A stretch of 64,000 bases of DNA from Protonemura montana (Eukaryota > Arthropoda > Insecta > Plecoptera > Nemouridae). The DNA is taken from NCBI GenBank assembly GCA_947568835.1, contig OX387602.1, forward strand, positions 1,148,570 through 1,212,569, in the 5' to 3' direction. Position 1 is the stretch's first letter. The number at the start of each line of letters is the position of its first letter. Below the pieces are notes generated by a model that was not told the DNA's origin, ran no database searches, and saw nothing but the letters and a program-made list of their open reading frames with translations. Positions 11,174 through 23,239 of this stretch are shown piece after piece. The position numbers and the translations under genes are program-made.

Positions 11174-13185
11174 ACCAGGCAGGGGTAGAAGCCACTATGC
11201 ACCATGCATACTCTGGTACTAATGTCTCGAGATGAGGACGACTTTCTAGCTCGATTTACCATCATCTTCTGATTTCCATGGTAGCCTGTCAGTGCTCTGC
11301 CCCTTTGTGGACCTTGTGGCTTTCAGGACGATAACGCTGACCAACGAGCAAGACTCGCAACCAATAAAATGAGTCCTAATAACGAATTCCGTCGGTTGGT
11401 TTTGCGTTTTGTTCCGGCTGAGCGGCGCGGCGCGACGGCCGATAATGCAGGCTTGTTTTTTTGCCACCTCCGCTTCTTTACCGGAGTAAACAAGTGCAGA
11501 TGAGGTGTGAAATGACAAGTCAACAGATCCCACGGCCCGATCGAGGACCGAGGCCGACGAGCACGTCCTGCCGCGGTTTACAGCGCGGCCCTCGAGCAGC
11601 CGAGGTACGCCCCGAAAATCAGAGGGCGACAAAAAAGTGCGGTCAAGCGCGGCATTGCTGCACCGTGATTGTGTCACGAACTCGCAGAGATTCTTTTTAT
11701 CTCTATTGGATCAGTGGAATCGAAGGAAATTGGATACAATCGAGTTTGAAGTTTGAGTAATCCGAGCCCGGACGATGCATGTGTTCACACCTCTGGCAGC
11801 ACTCAATTTGCACCTTACCCGGGACGTGGGCCCCTTGCCCCCCGAGCTCGGCCGGAGCGTGAAAGTACACCTCTAGCAGCTAGTGATTTCGACCGATGCT
11901 GCTATCCCGGTACCTACGTGCGGTGCTGCTGAGAAAATTACGTGATTGAATACCAATAAGGCTAGCCACTCACATCGCTACAAAAAAAAGGCCTAAATAA
12001 CCCCATAATGCGCAGCATATTGCATGATATAAATAATCATTATAAACGTAAGTATCTCGTAAAGTCGATCGTGTCTGTCTTATAGGACGAAGCTGTTTAT
12101 TAGAGTGGGCTGGACGCAGCGGCGGCGGCGGCGGCGGCGGCGGCGGCAGCGGCTGCTCGTGACCGCCCCCTGCTTCAGCCAGCGGTCGTGCTACCAGATC
12201 GCCTGGCGATGGGCGATGGACTCATGTATAATTATCGACCGACAACCACCGACCGAGCGTTTTGTTAAACCGTTTTTACTCACTTTAGAGCAGAGTTTTT
12301 GTTGTGTCGTTGAATTTTCCTGGCCCGAGTGTAAGGCGTGGGAACGCTGAGTTCTTTATGATATGAAAAGAGAAATTTCCGATGACTATTACACGCAAGA
12401 GAGGGCACAGATACAGCGTGGCGTGGTAGCCTTCGGCCAGGGAGCTGCCGGGAGCTGCCGGGAGCTGCCGGTGCCGCCCTGCCATGGCGCAGTGCACGCT
12501 GCCTCCCTTTGCAAGCCCCCAACGCCTCCCCCCCCCCCCCCTACCATCCATCATAGCGCTGCATCGTACAACTTATTCCGCGGGCTCCGAGACTGCCGAC
12601 CATCTGGACACTTACTATCGCTGTCTTGTCTTTCAATTTAGGGTGAATCTTTTAGTCTCAATTACCTATAAAAGATTCTTGATCGCATTAGTCCTCAATG
12701 AAAGCGTCTAAGTAGTAAATAGCCGGAGTTCTTAAACGAGAAACAGATTGGAACATAATGGGCTGGTAATTGGTAAATTTGAGTCGAATGATAAGACTTA
12801 TTGCTCTGTCGTATTGGAGCAGCTTTGTTGGTTGGATCTGTGCAATGCGGCCGTGCTGTACGTATGTGCGCGGTTACATGCTACGCACGCTAAACAGGAC
12901 TGTAAAATCAAATCTCGCACAGATTACATCAATTTGGGAGCACGGCCATTACTGCTGCATGTCTCGGTGGTACTGATGGGGGGGGGGGGGGCAACTTTTG
13001 CTGCGACTGAATTTCTGCGCGAATGTTAAACAAAACGCGTCGAGTTGCGCACTCAGCTCGAGAACATCCCGTCCAACCGGCAAAAAGTCGACTATGCAAT
13101 GATGTCGAGCGCCTTGTTTTCGTCTGCCGGTGCGATGTAGTACTTAAAAAGTCAATTACTTTCCTGCCTCGTTAGCGTGTTTAGC
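11174..13185. other. No convincing gene; scattered simple repeats
   Basis: Contains a (GGC)n run near 12118-12149, three copies of GGGAGCTGCC near 12439-12471, a run of 14 C at 12528-12541 and a run of 14 G at 12978-12991. One lone Su(H) site lies at 12337-12344. Open frames are short and unlike any family I know. Confidence 0.4.
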
Positions 13186-13191
13186 GCGGGT

Positions 13192-13209
13192 TTCCCACGG
13201 TGGCAGGTG
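13192..13209. promoter_or_regulatory. Closely spaced Su(H) site and E-box
   Basis: TTCCCACG (13192-13199) is followed 4 bp later by CAGGTG (13204-13209). The Su(H) site points the opposite way from the four composites, so this is a different arrangement. Confidence 0.5.
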
Positions 13210-13373
13210 ATGGATGGATGGAACACCGACGCCGACGACGCCGACCTGTTGCACCGATGCCGGCGCATCGAGCGGCGTCGTCAGCAAACCGCCACGCGGT
13301 CAATTTCAACACAGTTCTGTTTCGCAACGGAATCGCGCTGAAATCAACACAACCGTTCTACAAGAAGTGAACC

Positions 13374-13408
13374 CGTGCCGTGGCGTGCCGTGCCGTGCCG
13401 TGCCGTTG
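13374..13408. repeat. (CGTGC)n pentamer run
   Basis: GTGCC/CGTGC units repeat about six times. A related (GGTCC) pentamer run lies at about 13801-13836. Confidence 0.8.
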
Positions 13409-13509
13409 CCAGTGATTAGCGTAGAAAGTTATAAATTGCTAAATTATCAACAGCAGAGCAGAGGCTCGCACTTTCGTGCGCTGCTGCAGGAAAGAAAATG
13501 ATCACAGGG

Positions 13510-16040
13510 ACCGTCCGTCATTAATTTTTGTGTCGTCCGCACGTTGAACGTAAAGCAGGACAAGCCCGAGGAAGTCGTTGCCCTCCCTTGCAAAGTGTGG
13601 ACGTACATCCTTGGAGCGCCAACTTGCCACCTATGTGACCGCTTGTAATTGTACCCGCATGGCTGTCAAGAACACGCGCGGTACGGGAAAACGCCGAGGA
13701 GATTAGTTTTCTGCATTTCAACTAGATTGCAGTTCTTCCCGTGCATCTCCAGCCTGTTTGAGCCTGGCCGCGGCTTGACAGATAGTAGGGTCTGATTTGG
13801 AAGGTCCGGTCCGGTCCGGTCTGGTCCGGTCCGGTCGCAGGTGCATTGCGCTGTTACAGGTTCTACGGACATGTCACACCAGTGCATATCTCATGACCAA
13901 GTGCATTCAACGAATGCCCAATCACCGTCGCAGCAGCAGCGGCGGCGGCAGCAGCGGCGGCAGCACCTCGCTGAGACCCATTAAAAATACTGCTCAGCAG
14001 ATACTTCACCGATTACATGATGACTTACAATCGGCCAATCACCGATCTGCAAGTTGGCTAGTTGGGATCTCTCGACGGGCAACTGGAAGAATTGCTGGCA
14101 CGTGTGTGTTGCTTGATTGGAATTGCAGAGCGATCGGCTGCAACGTAATGGCTAATTGGCTTGCACGTTGTCGCGCAATTGTATCTGCCTTCTGACATGC
14201 GCACCGCTGTGTACCAAGCATGCGTCGGTACTTCGAAGTACTGCACTGACAAAACAAGTGCATCAAGATCAGAATTTGTTTCGATGACCCGTGGCCGCTT
14301 GACCCTGCAGCACGCTCTGTCCCGTGGCTGGGGTCGGTGCATGGCAGAGCTGAGAACCAGAAAATGGAAACATCTATAAGAAGGAAGAGATTGTTTAAAA
14401 GTACCAGGTGAAGCAACAAGTAACAGGAAGCGTGCTGGCCGTTAAGTGCTTTAAAAGGTTACGTGTTTTAATTGACCCTTGATGAAATCAAAGCAACAAG
14501 TGACTTATACTAAATGCGAGTTGTTGAAACGAGCTAGACCACTACTCCTAAATACCTGAAGGAAATCAAGAAAATGGACGTAAGCCAAGAAATCTATCTG
14601 ACAAACTGCAGTAGAGCGCCTTTCATCTGCAGTCGCCTGCATGGGACACTCACTGCGCCTCTCTCCTGATGCATGCGCATCAATTCTGAGTTGAGATCGC
14701 ACGTCGGCGTCGTACTAAGCGGCGGAACACTTCTGCCGCTCGCTAGGATTTAATAATAGAGCCGACTGTCGTGATGGCAATTCTTCGCATTCGAGTCTGC
14801 GCAGCTAACGGTCCGCGCCAGCCGAGTGGATCGTCCTCGGTGCAGAGACAATGTCCAGGCGTGGCGTGCTGTCGGTGCTGTTGACGGTGCTGTTAGCGCT
14901 GAGGCGAGCTGCTAACATTGCTGGGCGCGGGCCGCGACTTCCGTGTGCCGAGCGGTAGCGGTCACTTTCCCACACTCCGGCTCGACGGCGACGGCGGAGG
15001 CGTTGGTGTCGTCTCCGGCGTGCACGCAACACGCGACCGAGTGCGGTGAAGATACTTTAGCCACGGTCGTTTGGTTGCAAAAAATGCACCGACTCTTTGG
15101 TCTGCTGGCTGGACACTTCGAAATGTCGTCCAAAAAAGTGGACCTCGACTGTTCCCGTAGAAGTGGAGGAGGAGGGGCCGCTAAACCTACTGGAGCACTG
15201 GCAGTGACCGCGCAATACCGTAAAAGAGAAAGAAGAATAACGATTGCTTCTCAATTTAAATCAGATAATGTGTTGTAAGATAAAAGCCAATCATACCTTC
15301 ATGCGGATTGATTATCTTCAATCAAGGCAATTTAGTTACGTGTAAGCGAATGATTTTGGTGGTCACGCTCATTGTTGCTCAATCTGTTGCTTACGTTCTT
15401 CAAATCAGGATTGTCAGGTGGCGGACAACTTTCCAGGCCACAGTGGCAGGGAAAACGAACAAACCCAAAACGTTTCGATTTCAGCTTCTCTCAGGGGGGT
15501 GTCACTTGTCCCTACCAGATGACATCGATGGGTGGACCCGGCGCCCTCAACAAGTCGTCTCGGTGCACACCGCTCGTGGTCGACAAACATGGGACGACTC
15601 TAGGACGACTTCAGGATTCGCAGGACTCTCTAGTCTCTGTCCTCGGTACCGTCATAACCACTGGCACATTGCTTGCTTGGATAATCAATTTGCCAACATG
15701 TTGGAGGCATGCGTGTAATGGTTAGTGCTTGATGGCTACGCTGTAATCGACGCGTCGCATTACGCATCTCACCCAAGCATCTGTACGCATTGACATCTAG
15801 GAGAGAGCAATCTGTTCAAATTGGATGGAAATTGGAGATGAAGGATTGGCAACTTATTATAGGACTGCAATTAAATATGTCCAGTTCGTTAGCAATTATG
15901 ATTTTGTATTTTCAAATGTGACAATGCAAATGCCAATATCATGTTATACTCAGGTATGAAAATATTCAACAATTACAATATTGTGTCTAATAAATGTCAA
16001 CTATAAATATCAACTAATCAGGTACACAACTCTCGTACTA
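13510..16040. other. No convincing gene between HES gene 1 and HES gene 2
   Basis: Open frames near 14.0-14.4 kb and 15.3-15.7 kb (up to about 136 codons) lack recognisable domains. A lone Su(H) site lies at 14967-14974 (TTCCCACA). The stretch nearest 16 kb is 3'UTR or flank of HES gene 2. Confidence 0.4.
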
Positions 16041-16047
16041 ATTCTAA

Positions 16048-16055
16048 TATCACAG
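16048..16055 (-). promoter_or_regulatory. Exact K box (CTGTGATA) in 3'UTR of HES gene 2
   Basis: The minus strand reads CTGTGATA, the full 8-base K-box consensus, about 280 nt after the stop codon. It is a predicted site for miR-2/miR-13-family repression, as in E(spl)-complex mRNAs. Confidence 0.65.
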
Positions 16056-16333
16056 ATATCAACGATCACCTCCCGTGAACGACATTTCAAGAGCAATTGG
16101 AAGCAACCAGTTCAAGCGAAGTTTCGAATCGGAAGATTACACAACTCTTTTAAAACTAATCTCGCAAGAATCAGCTTATGAAATGGAGTTTAAAAATTGA
16201 GAGATTTTCTGAATTTGTTCCCTGCCGCAGCACCGGGACATATCCCAAGCAAACTTCGCAACTTCATCCACGACCAACACTCGGGTTCTTCTTCAAGGAA
16301 ATTTACAAGTCTTTATGCCGCTAGAAAGCGTCA

Positions 16334-17164
16334 TCACCACGGCCTCCACACCGACCCCTCGGACGGGGTAGGTGACGCAACCTCCAGCACGCGGGTATTG
16401 GGCGACGGGGACGCCGGCTCATAGTGCATCGGCGACGCCGGAGGAGTATAGACGTCGTGGACGTCGCGCGCCACGGCGCCAGCGGCAGCGTCGATGCGGC
16501 GAATGCAGCTTCCCAGATGCTGGATCAGCTTGGCGCCGGCTGCGGGGTCGACGCCGGCGGCGGCGGGCGTCGCGGCGGCAGCGGTCAGGTATTGGCTAAC
16601 TTCTGCGGCGCAGTGCGTGTAGCCGGCACGGAAACGGTCGGCGTAGGCGGCCTCGGGTGTCAGACCCAATGCGTGCTGTCGACGCAGCTTGTGCAAGTGT
16701 CGTACTGTCAACTCCAAGATGTCGGCCTTCTCTAACTTGCTGACGTTCTCTCCCTCGGACTGCAGCGCTGATACCATCAGCTCCTTTAGCTCGTCCAGAC
16801 AGCGGTTGATGCGGGCACGACGCTTGCGTTCTAGCATTGGTTTCATCACCTGAAGGACACAACAAACAAGAGGAGGTTAGTCACCAAGCACTTCAAACAA
16901 ATTCACTCATCATCTTCCATTAGAGGAACCAACAAATATATGAAACCGGGGGTTGGTACTTTTGAGACAAATGTAAGCTACGAATATTTTTCAACTGTAG
17001 GTAATGAAGATGTCAACTGTTAACAGTTTAAAGGTGTGACTATGATCTCGATTGAATTGATAGACATTGTCAATGATGCTTACCTTTCTGTACTGATATG
17101 TGCGCGAGATTGGCTGGTCATCGTATTCCGACGCACTCATCATGTAGCTCGATCCAGGACTCAT
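16334..17164 (-). CDS. E(spl): HES/E(spl) bHLH-Orange repressor, gene 2 (2 coding exons, 199 aa)
   Basis: Exon 1 is 17164-17084 (27 aa, MSPGSSYMMSASEY...YQYRK) and exon 2 is 16852-16334. The intron is GTAAGC...CAG, phase 0, directly before the basic region. The joined protein reads [18 protein letters not shown], then helix 1, the loop [13 protein letters not shown] and helix 2 [10 protein letters not shown]. An Orange domain follows (RFRAGYTHCAAEVSQYL..., about residues 95-140), with an Ala/Pro-rich insert. The C-terminus is WRPW, the Groucho recruitment motif. It is a predicted nuclear Notch-target repressor of proneural genes. The start is the only in-frame ATG of exon 1 and lies about 140 nt below the inferred cap site. 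Introns found in gene 1 within the bHLH and before the Orange helix are absent, so this copy lost introns. Its sequence is closer to canonical E(spl) proteins than gene 1. Confidence 0.95.
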
Positions 17165-17330
17165 GATAACTGATTGATGATTAATTATTGACAGTTTGAT
17201 GACACCACTCAACTACGACGACACCGTAGCACGAGACAACTCGGAGGACTTGTAATCGAGAGCACGACGTTCACGACAGCAAAGACGGAGGCGAAGTGTT
17301 CACGTTTAGGAGTTGCCCTAGGACTTGAGT

Positions 17331-17339
17331 GTTATATAC
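17331..17339 (-). promoter_or_regulatory. TATA box of HES gene 2
   Basis: The minus strand reads GTATATAAC. It is about 170 nt upstream of the ATG and 113 bp downstream of the SPS. Confidence 0.8.
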
Positions 17340-17451
17340 GGGCGGTGGTGGGGGGTGGTCCCCTACCCAGGTGCGTGCTGGAAGCCGGGTCTGGCAGTCA
17401 GGGTGGGGCGTCGTGCCGTGGCCCGTGTCAAACCCCTCCGACGGCACACGG

Positions 17452-17484
17452 CGTGGGAACGTCTGCCCGAGCCGCGTTCCCACA
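17452..17484 (-). promoter_or_regulatory. Su(H) paired site (SPS), HES gene 2 promoter
   Basis: CGTGGGAA (17452-17459) and TTCCCACA (17477-17484) face each other across a 17-bp spacer, exactly the geometry of the HES gene 1 site. E-boxes lie at 17368-17373 (CAGGTG) and 17572-17577 (CACCTG). Confidence 0.9.
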
Positions 17485-17765
17485 CATCGCCGGCTAGCGT
17501 AGCACATGGCTCGCGCTCGCTTACTCCACCGGGCGGGGCCGGTGTTTCCGTCGCACTCGCTCGCCTGCCGCCACCTGTAAAGCTGCCGCCGGCACACAGA
17601 GGCAGCCAGCCTAATTCAACCTCCCTGTCTCCCTCCCCCTTCCACTACTCATACCCGCACGGCATGGACTTTATCACGCATTTCCAGATGACAAGGAGCG
17701 TACTTAACGGCGTTGTATCCTGATGCAATGTATAAGAGGACATAAGATCATCTCCTAATTGTTCA

Positions 17766-17815
17766 CTCTCCTCTCTGTCCTCTCTGTCCTCTCTGTCCTC
17801 TCTGTCCTCTCTGTA
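17766..17815. repeat. 10-bp CCTCTCTGTC repeat, 5 copies
   Basis: Perfect tandem decamers in a pyrimidine-rich tract. Confidence 0.9.
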
Positions 17816-18073
17816 ACACTAGTGTGTAGGTTGCGGATTGTTTTCATGTCAAGTTTGTTATGAAGCCAATCGATTTATCTCGATATACGGATGAATTTCA
17901 ATGTTCGTTTAAAACTGAGGATGAATAATGTACCGTACAGAGAGGATTGCAGTTCGCCAAGATTGTCAACGAACCTCTCAGCCGACCGAGCTTATTTCCC
18001 TATCACCACAGACAAATACATTCAGTATATTACAAGTCTCCACTTGCAAAGGGAGATTTTTAGACTGGGTTCG

Positions 18074-18126
18074 AGTTATGTTCAGGTATTGGTTATGTTC
18101 AGGTATTGATTATGTTCAGGTATTGG
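18074..18126. repeat. 17-bp TATGTTCAGGTATTGGT repeat, 3 copies
   Basis: Three near-identical units in tandem within an otherwise featureless AT-rich stretch. Confidence 0.9.
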
Positions 18127-18129
18127 TTT

Positions 18130-20740
18130 GTAGTGATTGTACAAAATTGGTTTTCCTATCTTTTGTCATAACTTCTGAAAAAAGTCTGAAATCTGAAACT
18201 ATTTTTCACTTTAAAAAACCGCGTTAAGCTGCGTTTATCTCGGTGTGAATTCCTATTCTGCAAATATTGTTAACTTTCAAATTGCATTAAAAAACTGTAT
18301 ATTTTTGTGTTCATTCTTAAACATGGCGTTTGTTTAGAACGCCCTTGAGAGCGCAAGTCAAATGCGCAGGCCGCTAACTAAACGAGGCGGGAATGACAAC
18401 TTCTTATTTATTTATAAATGATTCAAGTAATTATGATAAATGGCAATGAAATAGTTTTATCATCTTTTTCTAACATTTCTCAGTGTTGTTGAATCAGTGC
18501 AGACGCCTCGCCTCCTAACTATTTCCAAGCTGTGGAGTTGATTGACGGTATCGCTAGGCAAGGCATGCGGGTGACAGGGTGGATGGGTGGGTGCCCAATG
18601 AACATGAGACTGAGATCTGTCATGTACCCAGGAATGTAGTGAATCTCACGTTGATCCGAGGGGAAAGCCAAGGGTCGCGTGCCGTCTTCTCTGGATTACG
18701 CAGAACTGGAGTAACGTGGGTCAGTCCTGTACGGTCTTGAATCCATTCAGTGCGCAGTTGTTTGGGGCACTTTGGGGCTTGCCCCGCGAAGTGTCCCATG
18801 CGGCTCACGCGTCTCGGGCAATTGGTGAACGGGTGTATACCCTCGAACCCAAGGCTGAATTTAAAAAGACTTACTTCGTCCCCTATTGTCACTCCGCGAC
18901 CAGACAATGGGTTGAGCTAGCGCCGATCCAAACAAGAAGCGTCTCCTCGAGGTCTTGAGGGGAGCACGCTGCTGGGTCTTGGCGCGGTCCCCTCACCCAT
19001 GCCATGGTCTCCACCATGTGTCATCGAGCGACAACGTGCTCGGCAGCCGCGCTAAAGTGTGAGAACCAACTTGGTAGAGATGCCGCCAGCTGCCTGCCGG
19101 CCTTTAGTCCCTTCACACTTTGCAAGGATCATGTCTTGGAAATAAACAAACGAAAAGCCAGCTGCAGTTTTACCGTGCGATTGGTGCCCGGGTCGGCCGG
19201 CCGGCCGACGCCCGTCCCGTCCCGGGTTATGTATGCAGATGACAATGCTCGGTCGTGTGCGTGCTGGGGCAGGAGTTGACTTGTGCTAGTCGCTCAATTG
19301 TACCCTTCTCCGATGCCCGACTAAACTACATTTTTATCGTGATTTGGGTAAAAAAAAACACAAACACATCTCGCGACACGGATTTGATTCCTTCTGATGT
19401 TGCAAGTGGAACAAGTTTCGCGGCGGCTTACGACCGGGGTTATCGTGAGCGGGTGCCTCCACCCACAACTGATGGGCATCGAAATGAGCTCGAATTATAA
19501 ATACGGCTCGCCTCCAAAGCGTCACGTCCAGGTCCAGCCGACGGGTGGCGTCTTGTGCACCGCCCCTGGTTCCCACAACGTGGACATCAGGCATGCGTGG
19601 CCGACGAGCGTGTTCGTGTAAACACCTATCCGGCACTTACCTGCCCGTGTCATGCCGTGTAATGCCGTGTCATGCCACACCCCCGACTTATGCCCAGCGC
19701 CTTCTCTATGTGCACCGCTTTTCGCGCAGCTGTGGACATTTTCCCGCCCGTGACACATGCGCACCTGATCCTCGCGGCCTAGTCGCCGCCAAGCGGGGAC
19801 CGAACAAATCACTAGTGCTTTTAAACAACTCCAAATGGCCGTTACACGTGTGAAAGAAAATCGACTTCAGTAATGATGATGGAGTGGCGTATTTTCTTAA
19901 TTTCTTCACAAAATGGCTACCGCGGCGAGAGACGCGTTGATTGAAAATCAGTTAGGTAATTAATATCCGCGAGCAATGAAATGGGCCAGGCCTGTGTAAT
20001 TTACCATCATAAAAGGAGCGATTAAAAACTACTTTATATTTACTAGGAGTAAAGAAATGTTCGCAGGTAGCTCTCATACAATAAGCAGCTTTGCATCTGT
20101 GCTATCAGCGTTTATTTATTGGCGTCCCATCGCGGGCAATTACATAGTTATATCTCGTCTGCAGTAATATACCTTGTGCCTTTAGTCGAGACCAAGACGC
20201 CCGTGGGCCACCATTCTGTGAGCCTAGAGACCACAGGACGAGAGTGCTGAGGCTGGCTAGCTAGCAACACACTAGTGATCATGTTTATGACTGAATTATA
20301 CGACAGTTAATACATACGTGGACTGATCCTGACATAAAGGCCAGGATGCAGTAAACTTTATTTAGCTGTTTTCAAGATAATTTTTTACACCGCCGCTAAG
20401 ACATCTCGATGCATCCACATGCATCAAGTTCCATGGATACACTCAACGGTTCTCGTTGGTACATACGTATATAACGATCACAGAGCACGTAATTTTTTAC
20501 TCAAGCAATGTTTAAATTTTGACAATTATCCTGTCCATCCAATCTGACATCGAATGATCGCCTCCCATCGCCTGCCATAGGGGGGCTAATTCCTGGCGGC
20601 GCCTGCCGTGATAAGCTTCCCATTCATGCGGCAAGCGGATATCTCGACCCAATTCGAGCCCGCGGTCGCGGACAACCAAATACACGTGTCAGATATAACC
20701 TTGCGACTCAATCCGATGAGGGGAAGGCATAACGTCACAT
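18130..20740. other. No convincing gene; isolated Su(H) sites
   Basis: Su(H) matches lie at 19058-19065 (TGTGAGAA) and 19570-19577 (TTCCCACA). A TATA-like TATAAATA lies near 19495, but no initiator-linked coding exon follows it. Open frames here look like composition artefacts. Confidence 0.4.
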
Positions 20741-22615
20741 GCACCGAGACAGTCCTAGTGTCTGGTACCAGTCCCTGGTCTTGGTCGAGCTGCATTGCAC
20801 CGAGACAGTCCTAGTGTCTGGTACCAGTCCCTGGTCTTGGTCGAGCTGCATTGCACCGAGCCAGTCCTAGTGTCTGGTACCAGTCCCTGGTCTTGGTCGA
20901 GCTGCATTGCACCGAGACAGTCCTGGTGTCTGGTACCAGCCCCTGGTCTTGGTCGAGCTGCATTGCACCGAGACAGTCCTAGTGTCTGGTACCAGTCCCT
21001 GGTCTTGGTCGAGCTGCATTGCACCGAGACAGTCCTAGTGTCTGGTACCAGTCCCTGGTCTTGGTCGAGCTGCATTGCACCGAGACAGTCCTAGTGTCTG
21101 GTACCAGTCCCTGGTCTTGGTCGAGCTGCATTGCACCGAGACAGTCCTGGTGTCTGGTACCAGTCCCTGGTCTTGGTCGAGCTGCATTGCACCGAGACAG
21201 TCCTAGTGTCTGGTACCAGCCCCTGGTCTTGGTCGAGCTGCATTGCACCGAGACAGTCCTAGTGTCTGGTACCAGTCCCTGGTCTTGGTCGAGCTGCATT
21301 GCACCGAGACAGTCCTGGTGTCTGGTACCAGTCCCTGGTCTTGGTCGAGCTGCATTGCACCGAGCCAGTCCTAGTGTCTGGTACCAGTCCCTGGTCTTGG
21401 TCGAGCTGCATTGCACCGTGACAGTCCTGGTGTCTGGTACCAGTCCCTGGTCTTGGTCGAGCTGCATTGCACTGAGACAGTCCTAGTGTCTGGTACCAGT
21501 CCCTGGTCTTGGTCGAGCTGCATTGCACCGAGACAGTCCTAGTGTCTAGTACCAGTCCCTGGTCTTGGTCGAGCTGCATTGCACCGAGACAGTCCCTAGT
21601 GTCTGGTACCAGTCCCTGGTCTTGGTCGAGCTGCATTGCACCGAGACAGTCCTGGTGTCTGGTACCAGTCCCTGGTCTTGGTCGAGCTGCATTGCACCGA
21701 GACAATCCTAGTGTCTGGTACCAGTCCCTGGTCTTGGTCGAGCTGCATTGCACCGAGACAGTCCTGGTGTCTGGTACCAGTCCCTGGTCTTGGTCGAGCT
21801 GCATTGCACCGAGACAGTCCTAGTGTCTGGTACCAGTCCCTGGTCTTGGTCGAGCTGCATTGCACCGAGACAGTCCTAGTGTCTGGTACCAGTCCCTGGT
21901 CTTGGTCGAGCTGCATTGCACCGAGACAGTCCTAGTGTCTGGTACCAGTCCCTGGTCTTGGTCGAGCTGCATTGCACCGAGACAGTCCTAGTGTCTGGTA
22001 CCAGTCCCTGGTCTTGGTCGAGCTGCATTGCACCGAGACAGTCCTGGTGTCTGGTACCAGTCCCTGGTCTTGGTCGAGCTGCATTGCACCGAGACAGTCC
22101 TAGTGTCTGGTACCAGTCCCTGGTCTTGGTCGAGCTGCATTGCACCGAGACAGTCCTGGTGTCTGGTACCAGTCCCTGGTCTTGGTCGAGCTGCATTGCA
22201 CCGAGACAGTCCTAGTGTCTGGTACCAGTCCCTGGTCTTGGTCGAGCTGCATTGCACCGAGACAGTCCTAGTGTCTGGTACCAGTCCCTGGTCTTGGTCG
22301 AGCTGCATTGCACCGAGACAGTCCTGGTGTCTGGTACCAGTCCCTGGTCTTGGTCGAGCTGCATTGCACCGAGACAGTCCTCTGGGTGTCTGGTACCAGT
22401 CCCTGGTCTTGGTCGAGCTGCATTGCACCGAGACAGTCCTAGTGTCTGGTACCAGTCCCTGGTCTTGGTCGAGCTGCATTGCACCGAGACAGTCCTAGTG
22501 TCTGGTACCAGTCCCTGGTCTTGGTCGAGCTGCATTGCACCGAGACAGTCCTAGTGTCTGGTACCAGTCCCTGGTCTTGGTCGAGCTGCATTGCACGAGA
22601 CAGTCCTGTGTCTGG
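20741..22615. repeat. 56-bp minisatellite, about 33 copies, running into an assembly gap
   Basis: The unit starts GCACCGAGACAGTCCTAGTG and includes TCTGGTACCAGTCCCTGG. Copies differ mainly by CCTAGTG versus CCTGGTG and a few single changes. Because 56 is not a multiple of 3, long frames open on both strands; they end where the TAG variant falls in frame. The last copy is damaged and stops at the N run. Confidence 0.97.
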
Positions 22616-22815
22616 NNNNNNNNNNNNNNNNNNNNNNNNNNNNNNNNNNNNNNNNNNNNNNNNNNNNNNNNNNNNNNNNNNNNNNNNNNNNNNNNNNNNN
22701 NNNNNNNNNNNNNNNNNNNNNNNNNNNNNNNNNNNNNNNNNNNNNNNNNNNNNNNNNNNNNNNNNNNNNNNNNNNNNNNNNNNNNNNNNNNNNNNNNNNN
22801 NNNNNNNNNNNNNNN
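22616..22815. other. Assembly gap (200 N)
   Basis: An exact 200-base N run interrupts the sequence at the end of the 56-bp array, so the array's true length and any sequence beyond it are unknown. Confidence 0.99.
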
Positions 22816-23038
22816 GATGTCCACGCTGCGTACCTCGGGCGTGTTTATGTCACTAGCTGGGTCGTTCATCGGTATCTCGGCACCGCGCACGCAGCGACAG
22901 CACGCACGCACGCACGCACGCACGCACGAGCGGGAGCGGAAGGAGGTGATAACAAGTGCCTGCTGTCGGCAGTGAGAGAGAGCGCACAATAGCGCGGCGG
23001 CGGCAGGAGGAAGAGAGCGCGACGGAGCGAGGGAATGT

Positions 23039-23070
23039 TTTGGGAAGCACAAGGCGGCGATGTTCCCACG
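23039..23070. promoter_or_regulatory. Possible degenerate SPS next to the gap
   Basis: TTTGGGAA (23039-23046, one mismatch to YGTGRGAA) and TTCCCACG (23063-23070) face each other with a 16-bp spacer in a GC-rich island. No coding exon is visible nearby; one could lie in the gap. Confidence 0.3.
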
Positions 23071-23239
23071 ATGCGTGCCACGCGGCAAGCGCACGCCACG
23101 CATGCGTGTACGGGACCCTCCTCGACTCAACAAGTGTATGAGCCACTTGGATGGCCACGGTGACACTTATAGTTATAATCACATCTCATCGTATGCATTG
23201 TCGCATAAAGATCACTTTTCAGGCGCTTCTTGCGGTTGC

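Noticed and set aside
15308-15725. Two overlapping frames of 117-136 codons
   Set aside because: They overlap in different frames, and neither has a recognisable domain or convincing splice structure.
19491-19660. TATAAATA-driven gene with a nearby Su(H) site
   Set aside because: No coding exon with a bHLH, WRPW or NxxN motif follows, and the Su(H) site is unpaired.
20755-22554. Repeated 100-180 codon frames on both strands
   Set aside because: Product of the 56-bp array; they end only where one variant base makes TAG.
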